Assembly: GCA_023548195.1 (NCBI GenBank)
Contig: JAJHZJ010000700.1
Coordinates: forward strand, 62,001 to 126,000
Length of the DNA stretch: 64,000 bases
Reading direction: 5' to 3'
Source of the DNA: Bettongia penicillata ogilbyi
Lineage: Eukaryota > Chordata > Mammalia > Diprotodontia > Potoroidae
Part shown: positions 33,200 through 46,029 of the stretch, one piece after another
Numbering within the stretch: the stretch's first letter is position 1
Layout of the letters: the number at the start of each line of letters is the position of its first letter
Made by a program: the position numbers and the translations under genes
Notes under the pieces: model-generated
Database searches by the model: none
The model's input: the letters and a program-made list of their open reading frames with translations, nothing else
Told to the model about the DNA's origin: nothing

Positions 33200-36095
33200 C
33201 TGTCTCTGGAAAGTCAAGCTGTACCTAGATGGACAACACAATGAAGATCTGGTGCATTGGCAGTAACCAGGGGAAGAGACTGGAGCAGCTTGCTGTGAAA
33301 GGTGGGGAGTGAGTTGGGAAAGCATCCCTGGAATGAGGGACAGAGCCAAGCAAAGTCCTGGAGGGAGGAGAATGACTCTAGTATTAGGGAAGAGCTGGTA
33401 GAACAGAATTTGTGAAGGGCAAGAGAAGGTCAGGAAGGGACAAGTCTAGAAGGGGAATTGAAGGGTGGCCCTGGACATGTCAGGGAGCCGGGGGAGATCC
33501 TTGAGTGGCATGGTTAGATGTGAGCACTGGTGGAATCATCCTGGTGGCTGAGGAAGGATGGGTCGGGGGGGGGTATTAGTATTGGGAGACCAGGAGAAGA
33601 CTGCGGGGGTCTAGGTGGACCAGGGCAGTGGCAGAGTCAGAGGAGAGGAGGGGCTTATCTAGGAGGTACCCGGAGGACGATGGTGCCATTAACGTTCATA
33701 GGGAAGACAGGAAGACAGGAGACTTGAGGGGAAAGATTGTGAGATCTGTTTTGGACAGGATGTGTTCAATATGTCTGCAGGCCATCCACTGCAAGACGCT
33801 CAGTGGGCAGTTGGAGATGTGAGACTGGAGGTTAGAGGAGAGGTCAGGGCTGGATGAGGCGGTCTGAGAGTCATCAGCATAAGAGAGCACATTTGAAGGT
33901 TGATAAGATCACAAGCAGAAGGTTGAGAGAGCAGAGAAGAGTGCTTAGGACTGAGCCTCCAGGAGCACAGTTTAGCAGAGAGAACTGAGAAGCAGAAGAG
34001 AGTAGGGTCATCAGGTCTCAAGAGAACTCGCGGAGTGATGGTGTCAGAGGGTCAAGAAGGATGAGGATTCAGAGACTTGGCCACTTTGGAGAGAGTAGTT
34101 CATTCGAATGGTGAAGTCAGAAGAGAGACTGGAGCACTGAGGGGAGAGAGAGGAGAGGAGAGGGAGGAGAAGTGAGAGGGAGACAAGGAGAGAGAAGGGG
34201 AGAGGGAGGGGGAGGAGAGGTGAAAGTGAGAGGGAGATGGAGAGAGAAGGGGAGAGGGAGGGGGAGGAGAGGTGAAGTGAGAGGGAGATGGAGAGTGAAG
34301 GGAAGAGGGAGGGGGAGGAGAGGTGAAGTGAGAGAGGGAGATGGAGAGAGAAGGGGAGAGGGAGAGGGTGGAGAGGTGAAGTGAGAGGGAGATGGAGAGA
34401 GAAGGGGAGAGGGAGGGGGAGGAGAAGTGAAGTGAGAGAGGGAGATGGAGAGAGAAGGGGAGAGGGAGGGGGAGGAGAAGTGAAGTGAGAGAGGGAGATG
34501 GAGAGAGAAGGGGAGAGGGAGAGGGTGGAGAGGTGAAGTGAGAGGGAGATGGAGAGAGAAGGGGAGAGGGAGAGGGTGGAGAGGTGAAGTGAGAGAGGGA
34601 GATGGAGAGAGAAGGGGAGAGGGAGGGGGAGGAGAGATGCCAATTTCTGGCGGCTTTCTCAGAGTGTAGCCAAGAAGGCAGAGATGTGTGAAACCAGCTA
34701 GCAGGGATAGATGGGGCAAGGGAGGGTTTTCTGAGGATGGCAGAGGCATGAGCATGTTTGCAGGTAGTGAGGAAACATCCAGTAGATAGGGAAAGACTGA
34801 CGATACATGAACAAATGGGATAAGGGGGCAGTCCGCCAAAGGAGGCAGCATGGAGTGGGATTGCTTTGTTCAGGCCTATTTAGTCTTCGCCTTGGCTGGA
34901 AGGGCCACTTCACCATGAGACTGGCAGGGAAGGACGTGGGGGAAGTTTTTCAGTGAAATTGGAGGCAAGATTCTCAACTGAGTGGGTGGGAGAGGTTTGA
35001 GGAGGGAGGGAAAGACTTGGGACAGCCGTTGTGGTTGTAGGATAGTGAATGGATTAGAATGGGGCTTGGCAGAATTCTGCAGAGGAAATCCAGAAATCAG
35101 CTATTATTGTATAGTCCCTGATACAACAATAAATTGCAATAAAAATAATAAAATTCTATTTAAAATATAAAAGTCATTCTTAGCTTGGGAGATGTACAAG
35201 AACTGGGAGACAGGTCCTTGACCATAATTTGCCACCTTTTGACCTAGAGATCTACCAGAGGCTTGTTGCAGTGAAGGCCTGGTTGAGATGATACAACATG
35301 CACTTATAGGGAAACCAGTCAGGATAGTTGTATGATTTTCTCTAGCTTTGTTCAGCAGCATCTGAATAGGGGTGAAGGCAACCCAAGGTTGGGGCTTGTC
35401 AGGGCAAGGTTAGCAATAGGTTAAGGGAACAAGGGACAACAAAAGAGGTGAGTGAAGAGTTGAAATGATTCCCCAAGGGGTCAAGATGGAGAAGGGAGGC
35501 AAGTGTAGCCATTTGAAAGGTCACTGTCTGGAAAGGACCAAGGGGTCAAGGGATTGGAGGTCAAGGTGAGGGTAAAGAATGGGATTAAGAGTTGTGAAGC
35601 AAAGGCAAAATGGAATCATAAAATATTATGATCAGATAAAGAGATTTCAAAGTTCATGGACATGGAAATGCAGCACGTGTAGAAAATGGCATGACCTATC
35701 TCTCTGTGTGACCGAGGAGGTCATGGGGAATGATGAAATTGAGGAACTGGCAGGTTGGCAATGTGAAGGTTGAAGTCTCCCAGTATGAGAAGAGATGGGA
35801 AGGAGATTGAGCCAGGCACAACTCCTTAAGGAAGAAAGGAGAAGGTCATGGGGGTTGGGAGATAGCAGCTACCAGAATCTGGATTTGGTAAAACTATGGA
35901 TTGAAGGAACCTCAGAGGAAGAGAGGCTACTGAGCAATGAGGGTGAGGTTAGAGGTGGCAGTGGGGAGCAAGGAGCATTCCAATTCCCCCACCATGACAA
36001 GTCGTCATTTTCTTCTGTTCTATCAGCCCTGGAATATGAGCTAAGGAGGAGGATGTTGGGAGTAATCCAAGGTTGTGTTTTGGTAAGGAATGATT
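33200..36095 (-). pseudogene. L2-clade LINE, antisense, near full-length ORF2 remnant
   Basis: On the minus strand the endonuclease motif LLILGDFN is at 35769-35780 and continues LHIA. The RT catalytic box SYADDSQ is near 33881-33870, followed by LSSNLQSHISN and the NKTEL-like KTDLTIF region. Subtracting the minisatellite at 34.14-34.64 kb leaves a spacing typical of L2 ORF2. Stops and indels are frequent. Confidence 0.65.
34141..34636. repeat. GA-rich minisatellite, ~52-bp unit, about 8-9 copies
   Basis: Units run 'gaggtgaagtgagagggaga', 'tggagagagaaggggagagg', then either 'gagggggaggag' or 'gagagggtggag'. Two unit lengths (about 51 and 54 bp, with or without an extra GAG) are interspersed. 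The complementary strand gives long Ser/Pro/Leu open frames of 199-244 codons, which are compositional artefacts. Confidence 0.93.
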
Positions 36096-36099
36096 GCTG

Positions 36100-38440
36100 A
36101 TAGGACAATGGAGCTAGGATTCTAGGGTAGAGGATTAGGAAGGAGCAGTTTGTGTGTTTGGTTTTCTGTCTGTTGGGAGGAAGGAGAATCCAAGGAAGAG
36201 GGGACACCATGTGGCAGCTAATAAATTCTTTCTGAGGGCTGCTCATTACTGGTTTTGTTTCTGTTTTCTCTTCCAAGGAGAGGGCTCGTTGCCTTGGAAA
36301 GATGGGCTGGAGTGCCCCAAGCTAAGTGAGAAGCTAGAGTGAGAGAGCTCCTTGCTGGCATAAATGAACCCAGGTCATGGCTGGTGCAATAACTTGGCTG
36401 CAAGTCCTGCTCTTTTGGGTTCATCCGAGGCACAATGATTTTTGTTCCAGCCCCTTGATTTTGTTTGGTCTTTATTGTCCATTATGTCTTCAACTTTTTA
36501 GTTATGGTTCTTATACACAGCGCATTGTGGGGTTTTGTTTGCTTATCTAATTGTTGCTTTTTTTTTGCTTTATTGGATTATTTAAGCCATTTATATTTAA
36601 AATTACCGGAATTAGGTTTATATCTTCCTTCATTTGTATCTAATTTTTTTTTTAGGATTCCCCCCACCAGTTTCCTCTGTAAAGATTGCTTTTTCTCCTT
36701 CAATTATTTTAACTTAATCTACTTTAAGGCAACCCTGTTCTTTCTTCCTTTTTCTTTTTCTCTTTTTTTCTCTGTGAGGTAAAAATCTTTCTTCCTTTTC
36801 TCCCCTTCAACGAACTTTCTTTTAAATTTTAAAATTTTATGTTTTGCCTCTTTTTCTAAGAAGGATTTCTGATCCTTATTCACTTCATTATTTCCCTTCT
36901 CCTTTCATGGATTCTACTCTTTCATCCTTTGATTAATAGTCCTGACTTTCATTTATTCCTATTTTAGTCTCTGTCTTTCTCATGGAATTAAACCTGTCTA
37001 AGGCGCCTCGTTCGAGTCCCCTCTTTTAAACACAGTTTCTATAAGATTGTCCTGGCAATCTTGCCCCCAGTCCCCATTGATGTTTTGTGTCTCTCTTTTA
37101 GATGTATCAGTTATTTTACTTCACAGAGGTGATACTGCTAGGCATTTTTCTTTGTCTCTATTTGCGCAGCTCAACAGTAACCTTTGCCTGTCCTATGCTC
37201 ATTTTTTTCTCCATGGTATTTTTTTTTTCTTTTTGCCATTTTCCATGAGATCTCTGAGCCCAGGTCTCCCACTCTTCTGCATGCCAACTGCTCCCAGGAG
37301 CTCTTATTTCTCTCCTTCTGAGGAAGGATGAGCAGACTCTCTTAGCACCAAAACCCCGAGGATTTTACACATTGTAAGGTCCTCCTCTCCACATCTCTTC
37401 CCCCATGGGAGGGCTCTTCGTTGGGCTCCCCTCCCACCACTGAGTCAAGGTTCCTGTCTTCCTTTCCCACTATTTCAACACCTTTACCTCCTTGCCTATT
37501 CTCTGATAGACTTTCTTTTTTTCTCTGAAAGGTTTTTCCCTTCATTGTTAGACTTTGACTTGATTAGAGTGTATCCCATTCTTTTCCATCTTCTTCACCT
37601 CCCCCCTCTTTTAGACTTCCTCCCACTCTGTAATTTAGTCCCACAAAGATCACTGATTCCCTTGGGCTTTGCCATGAAGATCTGAGTCTGCTTCTCCACC
37701 GTCACTGCTGTTTGACTCCTGCCGGTACTGTGCTCAGGAGGAAATTTCTCAGGGGCTCTCCGACGCTATGTTGTTGTTATTGTCGTCGTTAACTTCTCAA
37801 GTATATTTTTTTTTGGTTTTTTCTTTTTTTGACCCTAAGTTAATTTATTTCATTGTCTGTGCCTTCTTTGTGCTTTGCCATCTTCGTTTACTTTTCTTTT
37901 ATTTATTTTGTCATGGGTGTTCGCAAAGCAAACAGTTTGTTCAGGTCTGGTTTTCTTCACCACTTGATTCATTTTCCTTTGTCCCTAACATTTTTAAAAG
38001 GGCTATTTAGACTCTTTTAGCTGTTATTAATATCTTTACTTTCGGTGTATTTTATTTTTTGTCTCTTTCAGTTTTATTGATGTATTTTGTTTCTATATTA
38101 CACATTTACAGATTACTCCTATTTTGGGAGATGTCTTTCATAACAAAGCAAACTAGGTAAGTAATAAAACTAAGAACCATGGTGACCTCATCCGAAAGTG
38201 CATGCAACATTTCCCATCTGTAGCACTCCCCCCCACACTGTCTTATTTTGAAAAAGTTAACAGAAACATATTTTCTTTCACTCCCACCTTTCCATTGCAT
38301 TGAATAAAAAAGAAAAAAAAAACAAATTTCTTGTAACAAATATGCAGAGTCAAGCTAAACAAATTCCCCCAATGACTGTACAAAAAAATACATTTCATTC
38401 CACAATCTCTCTGACATAGATAGAGCGTTTCATCTTAATT
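36100..38440. other. T/pyrimidine-rich DNA, unclassified
   Basis: From about 36450 to 38050 the + strand is T-rich and resembles antisense LINE-type sequence in composition, but I could not match a conserved motif. No exon is supported. (T)n runs are numerous. Confidence 0.35.
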
Positions 38441-40660
38441 TCTCTGTGAATGGTCACCAGACATCAAAGTGTTGGTCAGAATTCTTACAGTTTTTTTTCA
38501 AAAGGGGCACACTGGAGACATACGCCACAAATGCTACATCTGCAGCAAGGCTCTCAACCCAGTCACCTGCTACAGCACAGGAAGGTGCACAGCGATGGCT
38601 GAGGCTTGGGGGAGGGAGCAGGCCCCTGCCCTGGATGGATGGTAATGGCTGGAGCTGACCCAGCCAAGATGGACAGACCTCCCCTCCAAAGACTGCAGTG
38701 TAAGGGAGGCTACTTGCCTTGGTGGTACCTGTGGAGGTGGCGGTGGGTGGGCTGTGGCCTCCTAGAAGATGCTTCCTGAATGACAAGTAGCCCCCCCAGG
38801 CACCCAGAAGCTGCGGTTCGGCAGTGGTTTGGTCCTTCTGGAAAACAGGGAGAGGAACAAGTACTTGAGCCTCCAAGCAGGTCCTACTTTATGTGGGACC
38901 CAACAAAGGCTCATGGGGCCCTTCCAGAGCTATGTGCTTGGTGGAGTCTCAGGGCAGAATGAGAAAGGGCCAGGGGACCCTGGTTGGTTTGAACTCCAGG
39001 CTCCTGCCGCACCTTGCTCTTGGAATGGGATTTCATCAAGCCATACTGGGAGCCCCAGTATGTCCTAAGTGCAGAAGGACTGTGCTTGGGAACTGTGGAA
39101 ATTGGAATTCCAGAGCTTGTAGGGATGGCATGAAAGGGACTAGGCAGGAGGCAAGGTTGGTTCCTGGGGCATCATTTCATGGAAGGGTCTAGGCTAGGAT
39201 ATCATTGTCGAAAAGATTCCTCCCCTTCCTTTCCCATCATATCTGTGTTCCCTGGATAATACAGTCTGGGCCATTGCCTGGCTTCCCTGTTCCTTGGGAA
39301 GCCCAGCCTCCAGTATAGTTTGTTAGCCCTTTGAATGCTGTTGGGACTTTGGGGGAGCTAACAACATTCCCTCTGGCTCCCAGAGTGTCAGGGGTTGGGG
39401 AGTAGAGGGATGCCATGTTAGTCTAGTAGATAACTTGCACCAACTCCCAGTCCCCGTGAAGATGCCCCTCCCCCACCCCCTTTCCCCGCTGACAGAAAAG
39501 GGGGCAGTGTAAAAGTGGGTGGAGAGTGTTCAGTTGTTTAAGAGGGGAGGAAGAGCACTTCCGGTGTGGGAGAGGTTGGCATGACTCTTAACCTCTGAAT
39601 TGCGTGGGGATGTTCCCCCAGGAAGGCCTGTTTCAGCCCAGTCCTTTGGCCCTACTTCTTTGTCTTATTAAACTGTTTGAAGGACTGCCTGGTGGAAGAG
39701 AGATGAGCTTGTTCCCTTTGGCCTCAGAGGGGCAGACTGAGTACAATGTTGGGAAGCTGCAGAGAGGAAAGGAGAGGCTTGATAGAAGTTAGCAGCGCTG
39801 GTGTGGGTTAAGCTGGGCTGGTTGGGGTGGCTCACTCCCCCTCACTGGCCCCAGTGCTCCTGCTTCTCTGCTGGAAGACAGTGGAGAGGGAAAATGGCAG
39901 ATGTCACCACTCCCACCAGTCTCAGCCTCTTCATGCCCAAACTGCTAGAAAGACAAGACCTAGGTCCATTTTTTTTCTCTCTTCTTTGGGAACATAAACA
40001 ACAAAAATTCAATAATTCTCTTGTGTTCATCATGAAATCTCTTTCCCTAACTCTTTGCATCCCCACTCTCCCAACCTGGCTGGTTTTCTCTGTCTCGTCT
40101 CTTTTTCTGCCTCTTTTGTCTCTTCTCCCCTCCCTCTTTCTTCCCTTTGTCTTTGCCTTCATCACTTTGTCTCTGTCTCCCTCTCACTTTCTCTTCTTCT
40201 GTCTCACTTTTTCTTTCTCTGTCACCTCCCTTCTCTGTCTCTTTCCCTTTGTCTGTCTTCGGTGCTATCTCTGTCTCCTCCCTCATTACCCTTTTTACAA
40301 GCATTTGAGTTATGAAAGATCAGAGATCACTAATGCAGTAGCCACCCACATTTCTGTTAGAAAGCCAGGTTTGAAAACAAATAGAAAATAAGGAGCAAGC
40401 AGATTTTTAAGAAACAAATTGATGGGATAGAGAGGTGTTCACATGAGGAGAATCAGGGTAAAAGGAGGGGTGTGAAGGAAGAGTTTGGTTTCCACAGCTT
40501 CAGTAACCTCTACACCAGTTACGTGCCTCTGGTTCCTAGCTCAGTGGTGCTGTATTTGTCTTGGGGGTCCATCACTGAGGTTCCCCCTTCACCTTTCTGG
40601 GAGGGCTCCTTTTCTTTTGTAAAGCTTCAGCTAAGTCACTGACTTCCCCCTCCCCCACAG
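38441..40660. other. Unique-looking DNA, no gene established
   Basis: Moderately GC-rich at 38.5-39.9 kb. A stretch at about 38505-38565 reads HTGDIRHKCYICSKAL, resembling a zinc-finger linker plus half a finger, but the second His pair is missing. A pyrimidine-rich (TCTC/TGTC) tract covers 40075-40275 and produces long low-complexity frames. Confidence 0.4.
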
Positions 40661-40664
40661 TGGG

Positions 40665-40830
40665 AGGGACTGTTTTGTCAGAGTTCCACCAGCCAATATC
40701 TTAAAAGGAGAAGAGAGGAACCTTGGAGGATTTCCTTTCTGCTCAGCAGGAGTCCAGTGGCCACATCTCCTTGATGTCCTCCAAAGATGCTTCTTAAGGA
40801 AAATCTTCCAAGCAATTAGATCTGTCTATA
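40665..40830 (+). repeat. Local duplicate block, copy 1
   Basis: Resembles 42195-42340: 'tcagagttccaccagcc', 'agaagagagga.cc', 'gaggatttcc', 'ggagtccagtg', 'tttcttaa'. A MIR-like end follows (about 40850-40960, ctggttcaaaattc ... cttcatctgcaaaatagg). Confidence 0.5.
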
Positions 40831-41340
40831 AAGGAAAGAACCAGAAGACCTGGTTCAAAATTCCTTCTGAAGTCAGTTCTACATATAATCTTTGGCCGGT
40901 CACTTCCCCTCTATGGGTTTTGGGTTCTTCATCTGCAAAATAGGTGGGTTGGACTTGTTAACAGGATTTTACTGAACCCATCTCTAATCTGAGAATAACA
41001 GCAGGCTAGGGACAAAGTGCCAATAGTCAGGCAGCTGTTTAATTAATGTTTCATTATGAGGAACAGATTTGCACATCGGGAATTCTCCTGATCAGAATTC
41101 TGCCTTGCTGAAGTGAAGACAGATTATATACATAAATCACAAGTGAGAAGGAAGCAGGGAAGATGGATTACAAAGAACGATCATTCCCAGGGCCAGAGTG
41201 GTTTCTCGCGACAAACCCACAAATGGAAGACAATGCAACAATTCTGGAGTCCTGTGGGAGTAATACTGCTCAAGTCTTGGGGGTTGTTACTTAGTGTATC
41301 ACAGGACCAGAGTTCTGTGGTGGGCAGAGGTTCTACAGTC

Positions 41341-41566
41341 TTGGATTCACTTCCCTTCAAGTGAAGTGAGCCTTGTCAAGGTTGACTGAGCAATTCAAGC
41401 TGCATTGTGAGGCTGACTCACACACTGGCCTATTAGTATATTCATTGCATATATTTGGATTCACTTCCCTTCAAGTGAAGTGAGCCTTGTCAAGGTTGAC
41501 TGAGCAATTCAAGCTGCATTGTGAGGCTGACTCACACACTGGCCTATTAGTATATTCATTGCACAT
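41341..41566 (+). repeat. 114-bp tandem duplication, near perfect
   Basis: Copy 1 is 41341-41454 and copy 2 starts at 41455 with the same ttggattcacttcccttcaa. One mismatch is seen over about 110 aligned bases (gcatatat versus gcacatat). It ends in non-repetitive DNA. Confidence 0.97.
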
Positions 41567-42189
41567 ATCATATTGATTATTATAAAATCAGTATTTCCTC
41601 CACACTTTTATATAGCTTGCTTTCCCACCCCATACTAGATGGACTCCAAGGCACATATAGGTGCTGTATAAATGCTTGTATAAAAAATACAGAGTGAAAG
41701 GAAGAGAGAGAGAGAGAGACAGATAGATACAAAGACAGAGAAGGAAAAAAGGAGAGGACACACACACATTTACAGTATTAAGGACTTAACTTTGTACCAG
41801 GCAAATTCAAAGAAAGATAGTTCTGATCCAAAGGAGCTTACATTCAAATGAAGAAAGCAAAGAAGAGCTGGACCAGAGGGGTCAGAATGCTTATGTCAAC
41901 ATGATTTGGAGCTGGTTGATGGGGAGGAAGTTGGGGATGCAAAAAATTGCTCTTGTCCCATCGATATCCACCAGAAATTCTCTTTGGATCTTCATTGTGA
42001 AAGAAATACAAAAAGTGACCATAAGAGGTGAGAAAACTGTTCAGAGTTGAGAGGTTACCAGCTATGAAAAGCAGAGCTAGAGAAGCCCTAGGGGATGTTG
42101 GAAAGAACACATCACCAGGAATCAGAAAATTGGCATTTGACTTCTGATTATATAATGGGAAGACTATTACAGGGAGAGCCTATAATAAG

Positions 42190-42350
42190 AAGAACCGGTT
42201 CATCAGAGTTCCACCAGCCTAAAGGTAGAAGAGAGGAGCCCTAGAGGATTTCCATCCTGGCCAGTAGGAGTCCAGTGATTTCTGCTTCCCAATCTCAAAT
42301 ATTTCTTAACCAAATAGTCCCTATAATTATTAGGACTTCTGTGGAAATTG
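42190..42350 (+). repeat. Local duplicate block, copy 2
   Basis: Counterpart of 40665-40830. Its right part (cttcccaatctcaaatattt, cttaaccaaatag) also resembles 44295-44330 (cttcccaatccaaaagattt, cttaaccaaacaag), suggesting a third partial copy. Confidence 0.5.
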
Positions 42351-42939
42351 GGCAAGTTGCTGATCTCCCTGGACCTTAGTTTCTTCCTCTGAAAAAGTGA
42401 AACTGAATTAGATGGTCTTGGGTACCTCCCAGCTCAGTTCCATTATCCCATGACTTTCAAATCCAGCTATTTGCCTTAAGTCAGCATCTTCCATGATCTG
42501 GATCTCAGTTTATCTTTTTGTGAAAGGTCAGATGAGATATTTCCATACCTTCCTTCCAGGTCTGGATGTGTCTCCTTCCCCCTCCCATCTTCAAAGCACA
42601 TACTGGCTTTCTTTATCACAGCCTTGGTAGGTTAATCTGGATGGTGAGGTCAGTCAGCACCAGGTTTCCAGAAAACTTCCATACTGCAGGAATCATAATA
42701 AGTCAGTCTTTGGGATCCATTAAACTAACCTGAGGGGTGCCATCCCCAGAGACTTATTCTGGGCTCTACTATAGAGTTTGGGTGGGGATGACTGCTGTAT
42801 ATGAGTCCTTATGTGTCAGAAGGCAATACTCAGGATGGCTCAGAGGAAGAGGGATTGGATTCTGGATCCAGGGTTTACACCTGTGGGGAGTTGTCCCTTG
42901 GGTCCAGGAGTAGGGCTGAATTCAGTGCATCAAAACCAA

Positions 42940-43095
42940 TCCTGGTTTGGGAATCAGAGAATCTGGGTTCAAATCCTATCTCTGTTACATGCTCCTTATG
43001 TCACCTTGTGTCAGATGATTGAACTTTTCCCTCGGTTTTCTTCTGTAGGAAGGAGGGGATTAGTAAGTCTCCATGTCTTCTGAGCTCTCTATGAT
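42940..43095 (+). mobile_element. MIR-type SINE
   Basis: 'ggaatcagagaatctgggtt', 'caaatcctatctctgttaca' and a degraded 'tcggttttcttctgtagg' segment preserve the MIR order. Confidence 0.55.
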
Positions 43096-43734
43096 CTGGA
43101 CCTGTGACCTCTCTCTTTCCAATTTTGTCCTCCATATCTGTCAACTTATTCATGAACCTCCTTTCCATCCCATTGGACTGAATCCATACTGGGTTAGCAC
43201 TCTTGGCTGGGCGTCTCCAATAGCAAAGCAGTACTTCCACCACCCCTCAACTAGGAGCTTACACAGAGGTGGGCTGCATATCAGAACCATAGCCACAGAC
43301 CTGAGAGGGAATGAATTTTAACTCTGCTATCCTAAAGCTATTGGAAGAGTGGTGTCTGTCTATGGTGCTTAATGCCTCCCATTCCTGCCACCAATCCAGA
43401 CAACTGGACTAACCATGCCCACTGATTAGCTTGACTGAGAGAAGGAAAAAGGCTTTGTTGTTGAGATGACAAGCATGTTTTAAGCACCTACTATGTGCCA
43501 CCTAGCAGTGGTTAGAAAACCCCACCCTTCCACAAAAACCCTTTCCTGGCCCACCTTTCTGCTACCTGCCCCCAGCCATGGGGGGCGCTTCATCTTCCAG
43601 ACTTATTTTGATGGTTTTTAGCTATTGCTTTATAGGAGGATGAAGCAATCACAGGGGACGCAAGAGTTTGCCCTTGGATCTCTGAGCCAATTTTGGCCTG
43701 AGGTAAAGAAAAAAACAAACAATTTCTTAACAAC

Positions 43735-43915
43735 TAAAGATAGACCAAAGTAGAACAAGCTGCCCTGGGAGGTGCTGGGTTGCCTCTTCCTAGATAGAGG
43801 TCTTCAAGCAAAGAATGGGTGGCTATTGTTGGAGATGGAAAGGGGCTTCTATTTAAGAGCAGGATGGATTAGGTGGCTTTAGAGTTCCTTCCAGTACTGA
43901 TATTCTATTCCCTGA
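43735..43915 (+). mobile_element. CR1/L3 LINE 3' end
   Basis: 'aagtagaacaagctgccctg', 'ggaggtgctgggttgcctct', 'ggtcttcaagcaaagaatgg' and 'gttccttccagtactgatat' match the terminal CR1/L3 3' region. Confidence 0.65.
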
Positions 43916-43919
43916 AAGG

Positions 43920-45080
43920 ACAGAGCACTGGTATGTCCTTTATGCCTTCCTTTTCAGAGAAGGATGGAAAACAGGTTGCACTGAATGTCATTTTCTGGCC
44001 TGGCCTACCCATATTGCTTGAGGTGCCTGGAGGGAGATCAGGTACCCTGAGGGAGTCTCTGGGGATTAGGGATCAGATCAGAGTCAAGGATTGAATCAAA
44101 CACTGTACACTTCTATTGGAAAAGATGTAATGACAACCTTTATCCCTTTGTGCCTCCATCTCCGGTGAGATAGAGAGATGATGACTGACCTGGAATCAGA
44201 AAGACTTTTTGTTCCCTCCACCTTCCTGGAATTCTCCTCTAAACTTGTTCTAAGGAAATATTGGGTTCCATTTTATACTCCCAGGGCTTCCAGTTTGTCT
44301 TCCCAATCCAAAAGATTTCTTAACCAAACAAGGGATAAGTAAAATAGATAATTTTGCTTACATGAAGAATGGGAATTGAAGACTCGGAAAAAACTTTGCA
44401 TCACATTTCTGATATGGATCTGGTAGTTAAAATAGTTAGGGAACTAGCAAATAAAAGAGTAAGACACATTTCCTCAGTGAAAAAGTTCTCAGCATTAAAG
44501 TCCTTGACTTGAGTCAAATGGTTTAACATCAGAAGTAAATATGATTTATTTAATAGAAGTGACATTAGAAGAGATGCCATCATCCACCAAGGACCACAGA
44601 CTTCCATCTGACTTGCAGCTGCAACTCCTACAAATGTGCTCTCCCTTTTGTAGGATGTGAACTCAGTGAGGGCAGAGCTGGCTGGCTTTTCTGTTTGTGG
44701 TGCTTAGCACAGTCCTAGAGTAGATTTTGGTGAGCTTAAAGCTGTGTGTTGAGAGCTGACATAACTGGCTCCATTTTGTCCTCTATTTGCCGCTTTTTGC
44801 TAAGTGATGCCTCAGCCTGTGCTGCAGGGACAGTTTAAAGCAAGCCCTCTTCTTGAGCATTTTCCTTCCTCTAATTGCTGTATGTCTGAAACAGAGGACT
44901 TGGAGGATTTGGATCATTCAAAAAATTGACTCTTCTTTATCTTAACTGATAAATGAAGTGTTATTCTCTTTGAATGAGTGGGAATGTCGGTGCTAACAAG
45001 AACATGTTCCCTCCATTGTAATTAGTGACTAGCGTCTTCCCTACTGACTGAGTACGTCTCCTAGTTTCTTACTCTTCTCT
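43920..45080. other. No gene recognised
   Basis: Contains the possible third copy of the local duplicate block (about 44295-44330) and an L2-like 3' scrap at about 44630-44725 (aggatgtgaactcagtgagg, tgcttagcacag). Confidence 0.4.
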
Positions 45081-45082
45081 GG

Positions 45083-45250
45083 CTCCAGTAAGGACTAGGG
45101 ATATAAAGAAAGGCAAAAGACAGTCCCTGCTCTCAAGGACCTCACAATTTCATGGGAGAAACTATGCAAACACCAATGTACAACAAACTATGCACAGAAT
45201 AAGTTATGGGGAGGGGAATCAAGGAGAACCTTCTGGGCCTGGAAAGGTGT
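45083..45250 (+). mobile_element. Marsupial SINE fragment
   Basis: 'gactagggatataaagaaag', 'gcaaaagacagtccctgctc' and 'tcaaggacctcacaatttca' form a common marsupial SINE/LINE-tail sequence. A related copy lies at 45805-45935 (ccaggcactgtgctgcttac, tacaaagaaaaagtg). Confidence 0.55.
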
Positions 45251-46029
45251 TAGCATCCATATGCGATGGAGGAAACCAAGTCTCTCTCAACAGCATTGAA
45301 TTATCTCAGGGGATGGTGGATGGAGGTAGGTCAAGGGCTTTACTCCTAGCCTCATATAGCTGTTGACTTTTACTCAAAGGGCCAGTGATCCAAACACACT
45401 CCTATCAGCTTTTGTCACCCAGTACATGGGGTTAGAACTGGTCCCTTCTAAAGTCAGGGGTAGATGCTACTGCTCTCTTGACCCCCATAAGGCCCAAACC
45501 TAATGTTTTTCTGTACAGTCCTGAGTGACCAGACTAGCCTCCACTTGCAACCCCAGTATTACACATTCCTCTCTCTTCTCCCTGTTTCAGCCAAACTTAG
45601 AGTCCCAGGAGAGGGACACACAGAAAACTAGAGGAGATAGCAAGACACAGAGAGGGACAAGGAAATAAGGATATAAGGAGTTACAAAATGAAACATGGAT
45701 GGAAAAATCTAGACATAGCCCAAGACAGTCAAGAGAGACAGGATGATAAGGGGAGACAGAAATAGAGAGACAAAGACAGCCTGAGGAAATGGCCTAAGAG
45801 TCAAATCAATCAAACAATACATCACGTATTTATTAAACACCTTCTGGGTGCCAGGCACTGTGCTGCTTACTGGAAATACAAAGAAAAAGTGAAACAATTC
45901 CTGACTGCAAGGTATTTACATTCTATGAGGGAGATAACATCTACCTCTGGAAGTATATACACCCTGAACAAGTCCAAAGCAATGCAAGATGGTTTAGGGA
46001 GGGAAAGAGCTAACAGTTGGCAAGTTCAG

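Noticed and set aside
34141..34636. CRISPR-like array
   Set aside because: The units are contiguous ~52-bp tandem repeats without unique spacers, in mammalian DNA.
34044..34851. Minus-strand open frames of 199 and 244 codons
   Set aside because: Both lie over the GA minisatellite and encode Ser/Pro/Leu repeats created by an almost stop-free pyrimidine strand.
39801..40391. 196-codon + strand frame
   Set aside because: Most of it is a pyrimidine-rich TCTC/TGTC tract. The N-terminal part has no recognisable domain and poor start context.
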